64,000 nucleotides of DNA from Rubinisphaera italica. GTDB lineage: Bacteria; Planctomycetota; Planctomycetia; Planctomycetales; Planctomycetaceae. A model generated the notes under the pieces. It saw only the letters and a list, made by a program, of their open reading frames with translations, ran no database searches and was not told the DNA's origin. A program made the translations under genes and the position numbers. The stretch spans positions 4,242,728 to 4,306,727 of the forward strand of contig NZ_SJPG01000001.1 of assembly GCF_007859715.1 (NCBI RefSeq). The letters are read 5' to 3'. Every line of letters starts with the position of its first letter. The stretch's first letter is position 1. Below are positions 16,578 through 24,294 of this stretch, piece after piece.

Positions 16578-17864
16578 ATGCTTGATCTGCAATATCTGTG
16601 TGACAATCTCGATGCGGTACGAGAAAACTGCGAAAATCGTGGCGTCAAAATTAATCTGGACGACTTGGTTGCCTTGCGCGATCAGCGTCGTGAATTAATT
16701 ATGAAGGGGGATCAACTCCGTTCTGAACAGAAAGAGACTTCAGGAAAAATTCCAAAAGCTTCCGCTGAGGAGAAGCCAGTGCTGATTGCCCGGGGCAAGG
16801 AATTGCGAGCGGAAGTGGCTGAAATTGAGCTGCAGCAGAAAGACGTCGATTTGAAACTGCGTGAAGTGCAGACACAAATTCCGAATATGACCCATCCCGA
16901 TTCTCCGGTCGGTCGGACGGAAGATGATTCGGTGACCGTTCGCGAAGTTGGGGAAAAGCCGAGTTATGATTTCGAGCCGAAGGATCATGTCGATCTTGCG
17001 GAAAGCCTGGATCTGATTGACCTCGAAGCAGGCAGCAAAGTCGCCGGGCATGGCTTCTATTTTCTGAAGAACGAAGCGGTTCTGCTGGAACTGGCTCTCG
17101 TGCAGTATGCCATCGAAAAGCTGCGAGCAGAGGGATTCACCGTGATGACGACTCCCGACCTGGCGCGCGATGATATTCTCGAAGGGATTGGTTTCAATCC
17201 TCGTGGAGAAGAATCGCAGATTTACTCCGTCGAAAATACGGATTTGAATCTGGTAGGCACTGCAGAAATTACGCTGGGAGGAATGAAGAAAGACGAAGTG
17301 ATCGACCTCGAAAAGTTACCGATTAAAGTCGCCGGGATTTCGCACTGTTTCCGTACAGAAGCCGGAGCTCATGGCCGGGCGACGCGGGGAATTTATCGTG
17401 TCCATCAATTTACAAAAGTGGAAATCTTTGGATTCACCGCTCCCGATCTCGAATTGTCGAATGAATTCCATCAGATGATTTTACGCATCGAAGAAGAATT
17501 CTTTCAGGGGTTGAATATTCCCTATCGTGTTCTCGATATCGCCACTGGAGACATGGGTGGTCCCGCTTATCGCAAATACGATCTCGAAGCCTGGATGCCT
17601 GGCCGCGGTGAAAGCGGAGAATATGGAGAAGTGACCAGTTGCTCAAACTGCACGGACTATCAGTCACGCAGGCTGAACATTCGCTGCAAACAACCGGGGA
17701 CAAAAGGAACTCAGTTTGTTCACACACTGAACGGAACTGCAGTCGCGGTGACGCGAGCTCTGATTGCTCTGTTGGAAAACAATCAGCAAGCCGATGGAAG
17801 TGTGAAGATTCCAGAGGTACTGCAGAAATGGGTCGGAACTGATCTGATCAAGCCGGGTTCATAA
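16578..17864 (+). CDS. serS: Seryl-tRNA synthetase
   Basis: Charges tRNA-Ser with serine in the cytoplasm. The 428-residue product has the usual family length. The N-terminal long antiparallel coiled coil (about residues 30-105, rich in Glu/Lys/Gln) contacts the tRNA variable arm. The class II catalytic core includes LNLVGTAEITLGGM, the motif 2 region FRTEAGAHGRATRGIYRVHQF, DIATGDMGGPAYRKYDLEAW, and motif 3 near the end (LNGTAVAVTRALIALLENNQ) with the active-site Arg. The start MLDLQYLCDNLDAVREN is canonical, at an ATG. It is a single gene between repeat-containing spacers; no serine riboswitch or T-box was recognised upstream. Confidence 0.97.
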   Translation: MLDLQYLCDNLDAVRENCENRGVKINLDDLVALRDQRRELIMKGDQLRSEQKETSGKIPKASAEEKPVLIARGKELRAEVAEIELQQKDVDLKLREVQTQIPNMTHPDSPVGRTEDDSVTVREVGEKPSYDFEPKDHVDLAESLDLIDLEAGSKVAGHGFYFLKNEAVLLELALVQYAIEKLRAEGFTVMTTPDLARDDILEGIGFNPRGEESQIYSVENTDLNLVGTAEITLGGMKKDEVIDLEKLPIKVAGISHCFRTEAGAHGRATRGIYRVHQFTKVEIFGFTAPDLELSNEFHQMILRIEEEFFQGLNIPYRVLDIATGDMGGPAYRKYDLEAWMPGRGESGEYGEVTSCSNCTDYQSRRLNIRCKQPGTKGTQFVHTLNGTAVAVTRALIALLENNQQADGSVKIPEVLQKWVGTDLIKPGS

Positions 17865-18210
17865 TGGTGGATTTAGGCGACAAGTCAGAACTCCCATTAT
17901 CACGTTCTTATCAAACTGATACAATTCTTGAAATCTTCGACGTGCTTTTGCGGGAGAGTGCCATCTGCATCTGGACAATGCATCCAAGCTCGTTTATGAT
18001 TAAGGTGCAAAGCCGATAGCGTGGAGGTTCTCTCTCGCTTGCAATTCTGCACATGTCGCGGAATGTCCACCGCAATGGACCAATGAGTACCCTTTCAGAG
18101 TTTTATTTTGGGAGTCCGATTATAGTAACGCACTCCATTGTTTTGCTTTACAATTGACTCTACCCGAAAATAAAACATTGACTGAATAATGAGTTTTCTC
18201 TGGAGGTTTA
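17865..18210. other. Intergenic space, no gene seen
   Basis: About 345 bases after serS. No open frame, terminator or named RNA motif was recognised. A promoter for the following TPR gene is expected here but none stands out. Confidence 0.4.
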
Positions 18211-19167
18211 ATGGCACCGGGCACTATGGAAGAAACGAAATCAGCAGCGTTAAACCTGATTCGTCAACGTCAGTTTGAAGAGGCACTCGTTCTTCTGGAA
18301 TCGATTGGAGATGGCGATCCGTCCGAACTCCTCGATGTATATGAGATGCAGGCAATGTGCTATTTTCGCACGAAACAGTATGAGCAGGCTTGTACCTGCT
18401 ATCAGCAACTGGCCGAAGAACATCCACAAAGTGCAACCCCACTGACGAATCTGGGTGCGGTTTACAATCGGATGAAAAAATTTCCGGAAGCGGTCAGTTC
18501 GCTGCGAAATGCGATTCAACGCGACAAGCACAATTTCGACGCCTATTACAATCTCGGCTTTGCTCATCGCAATTCCGGACATCCCGAACTGGCGATTCCC
18601 GCTTACAAAGAAGCAATTAAACTGAATCCTCAGTTCGATCAAGCTCATTTGAATCTTGCGAATGCGTATCTGGATGTGAATAACAATCGCCAGGCGGTGA
18701 TTCATTATCAAACAGCCTTGAACATCAATCCGGATCTCGAAGCCGCGACCAGGGGATTGAAGAAGGCTCAGGATCGTGAGATTCAATCGGCGAAGAATAC
18801 CAATCCATTCGGTCGGCTTGTCGATGTGACACAATTGTCTCATCGAAAATCTGCATCTGCGATAAAGACGTTGAATATTGTCGAACGTGAAAAGGATCGC
18901 CAGGAAGTGCAGCGAATAGCAAAAGCGATTCGCAATGCGGCCCGACACGTCTCTGAAGAAGTTCGCGAAAAAATGGAGCCCGCATTACTGGCATTGACTC
19001 GGGCACTGATTGACGGAGAAAATCATCCGGAAATGATTACTCAATATTACAATCAATTCCACGCTGCAATTCCCAAATTTGAAGAGGGGCGACGATACCT
19101 CAAACGGAGTGTCCTCGAACTTCGTGGTCATGAAGAACCGATGAATACACCGGATCTGGATTTTTGA
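18211..19167 (+). CDS. Tetratricopeptide repeat protein
   Basis: A 318-residue protein without an obvious signal peptide or membrane segment, so probably cytoplasmic. Residues about 15-190 contain at least four TPR units, clearest at LTNLGAVYNRMKKFPEAVSS, AYYNLGFAHRNSGHPELAIP and AHLNLANAYLDVNNNRQAVI, each with the A/G-A/F-P spacing of TPR helices. The C-terminal half is charged and helical (KDREIQSAKNT onward) with no recognised domain. TPR arrays bind protein partners, so a scaffold role is likely but unproven. The ATG at 18211 is well supported by GGAGG 5 bases upstream. The next gene begins 76 bases downstream on the same strand and may be cotranscribed. Confidence 0.85.
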   Translation: MAPGTMEETKSAALNLIRQRQFEEALVLLESIGDGDPSELLDVYEMQAMCYFRTKQYEQACTCYQQLAEEHPQSATPLTNLGAVYNRMKKFPEAVSSLRNAIQRDKHNFDAYYNLGFAHRNSGHPELAIPAYKEAIKLNPQFDQAHLNLANAYLDVNNNRQAVIHYQTALNINPDLEAATRGLKKAQDREIQSAKNTNPFGRLVDVTQLSHRKSASAIKTLNIVEREKDRQEVQRIAKAIRNAARHVSEEVREKMEPALLALTRALIDGENHPEMITQYYNQFHAAIPKFEEGRRYLKRSVLELRGHEEPMNTPDLDF

Positions 19168-19243
19168 GAGAGGAAGTGTCAGGCACAGTCTGACCTGCAG
19201 CAACTCAGTTACTGGACGAAGGAATCGTTCTAATTCAAAGCGG

Positions 19244-22200
19244 ATGGATCCCATGCTTTATCAAATTGCCATACGATCTTTTCAGTTACGAGTAGCACTC
19301 TTCCTGCTCCTGCTGTCATCTCTGTCTGAAGCTATTGCTCTGGCTCAAGAGTCAATTGTCGGCCCGCCAATTACTGCTCAGGAACGCATACTTCTTGATG
19401 ATGCGACATTACACGATGTCACTTTTGTGGGACCGGAAATCGGATATGCTGTCGGCAATCGTGGGTGCATTCGCAAAACGACTGATGGTGGTCAGACCTG
19501 GAAATTTCTGCCGACTCCGGTCGCCTGCAATTGGGAATCGGTCGTCTTTCTGACCGACCAAATTGGCTGGGTGGCAGGGGGCATCGTCGCGGTCGATGGA
19601 CGAACCTCTCAAGGCTGCATTCTTGCAACTCGCGATGGGGGAGCAACATGGCAGATTCAGGCTCCCGTAGGACTGGGATACCTCAAACATCTGCAGTTTT
19701 TCGACTTGAGTCAAGGTGTTGTTTGCGGCGAGTCGACCTCGAAAAATCCCTCAGGAATCTGGCAGACAGCCAATGGCGGAAAGACATGGACTGGAGTGGT
19801 GCATACGCAGCAGTATCGGTGGTTGGGCGGACATTTTGCTGAGCCAAACAGCGGCGTATTGGTTGGCGAGCAAGGACAAATCGCCCTCCTTGGCGGAAAC
19901 CGATTGTTTGTCGATCCGAGTTTGAACCTGGGATCAAAATCAGTCACTGCTGTCACAATCGATGACACAGCCAAAGGCTGGATCGTTGGAGATGGTGGCT
20001 TGATTCGCTTCTCACCCGGCGGAGCCTCCTGGCAGGATCCTGCAACCGAAATCCCGGAATCGCTACGACGCATTTTTGATTTCCGCACGGTCACCTCGCG
20101 GGGAGATCGTGTCTGGATAGCCGGTCATCCCGGATCATCGATCCTGCTTTCCGAAGATGCCGGTCAAAGCTGGCAGATCGCGTCTAATCCTTCCTCTGCT
20201 CCTTTGAATGCAATCACCTTTGTCGATGATAAAACCGGATACGCAGTTGGTGAACTGGGAACGATTGTCAAAACGACTGATGGTGGTCGCAATTGGAATC
20301 TCTCTGCTGGCGGCATTCGTCGACTGGCGTTGTTGCAATATTCGTCTGTGCCGGAAGAAGCTTCGCTCTCTTTGACTGCTCGTTATTCGGGACATCATGG
20401 ATATCGCACAGGAGTGATCGCAATGTGTAAAACGGAAGGGGCTGAAATCGGAGAATATGCCTCTGCACCTCTTCGACTGGAAGCGGCTCAACAACATGCG
20501 GGTGGAAATATCACAAGTATTCGCTGGACGTTACCACTTGACCTGCCTCAAATTCGCGAACATCAACCCGAGTTGATTACCCGTTGGAATCGCGCGACTG
20601 ATGGTCAGCTTTCGGAGTATGTCCTGACACATCTGGTGCGGGATATCCGAACTTATCGCCCGACGGTCCTCGTCATCGATAGCCCGGAAGCTCACGATCA
20701 CGCGGGATTATTAATTCAGCAGGCGGTCGAAAATGCCGTCCGCATGGCAGCCGATGTGACGGCGATGCCGGACTTGCAGTCACAGACGATGCTGGCTCCC
20801 TGGCAGGTATCGCGGCTCGTGCTGCGAAATCGAGCCGGACAAGGGGGAGATCTCGTACTCGATAACAACGATTATCTCACCGGCTTACAACAATCGGTTC
20901 GCTCGGCTGCCAGTCCCTCATATCGATTGATTCAACCAGGACAAGTGACGGGGCCACTCTTTGAGAGTTACTCGATTTCAAAGCAGACGCCGATCCCCCA
21001 GAACTTGCGTTTAAATGATTTCTTCACAGGGATTGTCCTGGGCCCGGGTAGCGATGCGCGGCGCGCAATGATTACACTCGAAGGTGACGATGCAAAAGGC
21101 GAAGCGATCGCACGTCGTCAGCGGAATCAGGCTGCATTTCTGAAACGGGACATGCATAATGAAATGAAAGCCGGGCAGACGATTGCTCAACTGAACGACT
21201 TCATTGCCGGGATGACGCCTCAACAGGCAACGGTTCAGTTATATGAAGTGGCCAACGAATACAGGAATAATCACGATTGGGATTTCTTTGAATCGGTGCT
21301 GATGAAAATCGTGGAAGACTTTCCTGCTCAGCCACTGGCAGCCACAGCGGCTGTCGATCTGATTCAGTTGTGGGGATCTCAGGAAATGAGAGCCTTGCGA
21401 CTCAAGGGACGTCAGGCAACAAAAGTCCGCCAGCAGGTCGATCATAATCAGCTTCAGAACGATCTCAATAACATCCGCCCAGCCTCCGGAGAATTTGCTG
21501 AGGAGTCTCCTTCACCTATTGTCCCGGCTTTTGTTGAAACCGAAGCGAATGCTGCGATTAGTCCAGGAAGTCAAAACGATCGTTCCAACTGGAATACCAC
21601 CTGGACTCAACGTGCGGTATCCTTGTATCAATTTTTGGAGAAGAATCATCCCCATACCGCGAGCACTGCAGAAGTTCAGTTCCCGATTGCCAGCCTTCTG
21701 CGTGCTCAAGGTGCGACGCGGCCAGCAAATGAACTCTATGGCAATTATCTCGTTGGCGATGAACTGGGAGAGAATCAGATTCGCAATCCTCGGCTCGCGA
21801 TTGCCGAGCTGGAATTCTGGCTGCAAAGTCGTTCCGGCTTCTCTCCCAAGAACTTTTCACTTTGTCACTTCACCGAAGCCGCTCCTCGTCTCGATGCTGA
21901 ACTTACGGAAGACTGCTGGAAAACCGCGACAGAGCTTCGACTTACTTCGACACTTGGAAATCCTCAGGTGATGAATGCCACCTCTGAAGAAACTCCCATC
22001 GTCCTGTGCAGCTTTGATGACACTTACTTTTATATCGCAGCCAGTTGCCCACGACGCGAAGGCTTACCGGAGAATCTCCCAACCAAAGGGGAACGTCAAT
22101 ACGATGCCAACCTGAGCGGATACGACCGAATGCAATTCGCCATCGATGTTGATCGCGATTATTTTTCATCCTGCGTCTTCGAAGTCGATCAACGTGGGTT

Positions 22201-22459
22201 GACTCACGATCGTTGCGGAGACGATCCAACCTGGAATCCTGAATGGTATGTCGCCTGCGACGGAGATCAGGACCATTGGCGAGTGGAAATTGCGATCCCT
22301 AGGAGTCAACTCGAAACATTCGGTCCGCCCGCACAGGATCCCGTCTGGTCAGTCGCGATTACCAGAATCCTGCCTGCTCAGGGAATTCAAAGCTGGAGCG
22401 GACAAAAGCAGGAAGAACTTCAACTTGGTTCTTATGGCTGGCTACAGCTTAAGAAGTAA
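19244..22459 (+). CDS. Large exported protein: YCF48/BNR-like propeller with C-terminal CBM9-like domain
   Basis: A 1071-residue exported protein with an N-terminal signal peptide (VALFLLLLSSLSEAIALAQ). Residues about 40-370 hold a propeller of the YCF48/sialidase BNR kind, with repeated TTDGGQTWKF, TRDGGATWQI, ANGGKTWTG and TTDGGRNWNL motifs and GWIVGDGG turns. Residues about 375-540 contain a segment (VLVIDSPEAHDHAGLL) that faintly resembles LmbE/PIG-L deacetylases but lacks their metal-binding HPDD motif. The last 200 residues resemble a CBM9-like carbohydrate-binding domain (DAELTEDCWKTATEL, DRMQFAIDVDRDYFSS, WRVEIAIPRSQLE). A surface role in polymer binding is inferred. Start could be ATG 19244 or 19253; both keep the signal peptide. 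The gene converges on gspE across palindromic repeat copy 2. Confidence 0.75.
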   Translation: MDPMLYQIAIRSFQLRVALFLLLLSSLSEAIALAQESIVGPPITAQERILLDDATLHDVTFVGPEIGYAVGNRGCIRKTTDGGQTWKFLPTPVACNWESVVFLTDQIGWVAGGIVAVDGRTSQGCILATRDGGATWQIQAPVGLGYLKHLQFFDLSQGVVCGESTSKNPSGIWQTANGGKTWTGVVHTQQYRWLGGHFAEPNSGVLVGEQGQIALLGGNRLFVDPSLNLGSKSVTAVTIDDTAKGWIVGDGGLIRFSPGGASWQDPATEIPESLRRIFDFRTVTSRGDRVWIAGHPGSSILLSEDAGQSWQIASNPSSAPLNAITFVDDKTGYAVGELGTIVKTTDGGRNWNLSAGGIRRLALLQYSSVPEEASLSLTARYSGHHGYRTGVIAMCKTEGAEIGEYASAPLRLEAAQQHAGGNITSIRWTLPLDLPQIREHQPELITRWNRATDGQLSEYVLTHLVRDIRTYRPTVLVIDSPEAHDHAGLLIQQAVENAVRMAADVTAMPDLQSQTMLAPWQVSRLVLRNRAGQGGDLVLDNNDYLTGLQQSVRSAASPSYRLIQPGQVTGPLFESYSISKQTPIPQNLRLNDFFTGIVLGPGSDARRAMITLEGDDAKGEAIARRQRNQAAFLKRDMHNEMKAGQTIAQLNDFIAGMTPQQATVQLYEVANEYRNNHDWDFFESVLMKIVEDFPAQPLAATAAVDLIQLWGSQEMRALRLKGRQATKVRQQVDHNQLQNDLNNIRPASGEFAEESPSPIVPAFVETEANAAISPGSQNDRSNWNTTWTQRAVSLYQFLEKNHPHTASTAEVQFPIASLLRAQGATRPANELYGNYLVGDELGENQIRNPRLAIAELEFWLQSRSGFSPKNFSLCHFTEAAPRLDAELTEDCWKTATELRLTSTLGNPQVMNATSEETPIVLCSFDDTYFYIAASCPRREGLPENLPTKGERQYDANLSGYDRMQFAIDVDRDYFSSCVFEVDQRGLTHDRCGDDPTWNPEWYVACDGDQDHWRVEIAIPRSQLETFGPPAQDPVWSVAITRILPAQGIQSWSGQKQEELQLGSYGWLQLKK

Positions 22460-22481
22460 TTCACTTTTGACAATTATTATC

Positions 22482-22553
22482 ATACAAGCACGAAGCGCAA
22501 GCGAGTGTGTTGGATTACTGTTGGACACACTCGCTTGCGCTTCGTGCTTGTAT
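22482..22553. repeat. Palindromic repeat family 1, copy 2
   Basis: Perfect 29-bp arms (22482-22510 and 22525-22553), identical in sequence to the arms at 16163-16235, with a 14-base loop that differs. It lies between convergent genes ending at 22459 and 22556, where it could act as a bidirectional transcription stop. Confidence 0.9.
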
Positions 22554-22555
22554 TT

Positions 22556-24244
22556 TCAGCTTAAACTGTCGCCCTTAGTCACGCGGAGAACTTCATCAAC
22601 ACTAGTCACACCTTTAGTGACGAGATCCCAGCCGCATTGGCGAAGTGTGGACATGCCCTGTTTGATGGCGTGTGAGCGAATGACGCCCGCAGAGGCGCGG
22701 TTGATGGTCAATTCACGAATCGTATTGTCGTTCTGCATCAGTTCATAGATACCGATTCGTCCGCTGTAACCAATTTCCGTACATTCGCGGCAGCCGACGG
22801 CTTGAAAGAGTTCGCGGGGAATATCGCTGCGGAAATCGGGGGGCAGTTCTTCTGCATGAGGCTGATGCGGGACTTTGCAATGCGGGCACAGTCGTCGTAT
22901 CAACCGTTGTGCGAGTACGCCTTCAACAGTACTCGCAACCAGATACGGCTCCACTCCCATGTCGATTAGTCGCGTCATCGCACTGGGGGCATCGTTTGTA
23001 TGCAGTGTGCTGAAAACGAGGTGACCGGTTAGCGAGGCCTGGATGGCAGAGATGGCGGTTTCGCCATCGCGGACTTCCCCAATCAGAATCACATCGGGAT
23101 CGTGACGCAGAATACTGCGAAGTCCAGCGGCAAACGTCAGACCGATTTTTGAGTGAACCTGAATCTGACTGATTCCCGACGAATGATATTCTACGGGATC
23201 TTCAACAGTAATGATTTTTGTCTCGGGAGATTTGATTTCATTCAATGCACTGTAAAGCGTCGTCGATTTTCCGCTTCCTGTTGGCCCAGTCACCAGAATG
23301 ATACCGTGAGGGAGTCGGATCAGTTGATTGAAGGGCTTACGAATCTCGGCTGGCATGCCAACGTGTTCGAGATCGAACACCATGCGATCTTTATCGAGCA
23401 GACGCAGCACGATGCCTTCGCCGTGAATCATCGGAATGATTGAAACACGCACATCGATTTCACGACCGGCGACTCGCAGTTTGATACGACCATCCTGCGG
23501 CAATCGTTTCTCGGCAATGTTGAGTCGAGACATGATTTTCATGCGGGTGACAATCGCCCCGGCAAACCGATTAATCTCCGGTGGCACCGCTTGAACCCGC
23601 AACATCCCATCGACACGAAAGCGGATCACAAGCCCTTTTTCGTGAGGCTCGATGTGCACATCGCTCGCCTTCTGATTGACGGCTTCGACGAGCAGTTCAT
23701 TGACGAGTCGGATGACAGAAGGTGCCTGGGCAGACTCAGCTAGTTCTCCCTGTTCGTGATCAAGTCCTTCGAGCGGATCGAAATCGTCTTCGTCGCTTTG
23801 AATGCGAACCAGTTCGTTGATCGTATCGCCGCCAACACCAAGAAGTTCGCGAATTTTCTCGGCGATTTCACGACGACGCGCGAGAACGGGAATGAGTGGG
23901 ATCCCGCTTTGCGTACTCAGTTCATCGACCAGTTCAAGATGAGCAGGATCACCAACTGCAACCTGAGCATGACCGTTTTGTCGAGCATAGGGTAGCAATT
24001 CATGACGAAAAATCGTTTTGGTCGGAAAGCGAGCGAGCAGGTCGCGATCGATTTCCTGATTCCGCAAATTGACCACATCCAGCCCAAATTCTTCGCCAAT
24101 AGCTGCCAGCCATTGGTCTTCGTTGAGAAGTCCCGACTCAATCGCCACTTCATCCGCTCGCATCCCATCAGCATCGACAAGCGATTGTAATTGCTCCCAG
24201 TTTTCAGGAGTTAAAATTCGCTGCAAGAGGGGTTCAAGATTCAT
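22556..24244 (-). CDS. gspE: GspE/PilB-type secretion ATPase
   Basis: Hexameric cytoplasmic ATPase of the type II secretion/type IV pilus family, 562 residues. The N-terminal GspE domain (residues 1-130) includes [22 protein letters not shown]. The ATPase core has Walker [10 protein letters not shown] near residue 320, an Asp box ([13 protein letters not shown]), Walker [11 protein letters not shown] and His box [20 protein letters not shown] four-cysteine zinc module (CPHC and CREC) follows, as in GspE/PilB. The ATG at 24244 is preferred over the in-frame TTG at 24259, though neither has a clear ribosome site. It follows the secretin-N gene by 50 bases and is probably in one operon; no inner-membrane GspF, pilin or prepilin peptidase is nearby. 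Confidence 0.93.
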   Translation of the reverse strand: MNLEPLLQRILTPENWEQLQSLVDADGMRADEVAIESGLLNEDQWLAAIGEEFGLDVVNLRNQEIDRDLLARFPTKTIFRHELLPYARQNGHAQVAVGDPAHLELVDELSTQSGIPLIPVLARRREIAEKIRELLGVGGDTINELVRIQSDEDDFDPLEGLDHEQGELAESAQAPSVIRLVNELLVEAVNQKASDVHIEPHEKGLVIRFRVDGMLRVQAVPPEINRFAGAIVTRMKIMSRLNIAEKRLPQDGRIKLRVAGREIDVRVSIIPMIHGEGIVLRLLDKDRMVFDLEHVGMPAEIRKPFNQLIRLPHGIILVTGPTGSGKSTTLYSALNEIKSPETKIITVEDPVEYHSSGISQIQVHSKIGLTFAAGLRSILRHDPDVILIGEVRDGETAISAIQASLTGHLVFSTLHTNDAPSAMTRLIDMGVEPYLVASTVEGVLAQRLIRRLCPHCKVPHQPHAEELPPDFRSDIPRELFQAVGCRECTEIGYSGRIGIYELMQNDNTIRELTINRASAGVIRSHAIKQGMSTLRQCGWDLVTKGVTSVDEVLRVTKGDSLS

Positions 24245-24294
24245 GATGGTGACGTTCAAAGAATTTGGGGAGTAGGAGAGAAGTCAAATTTATT

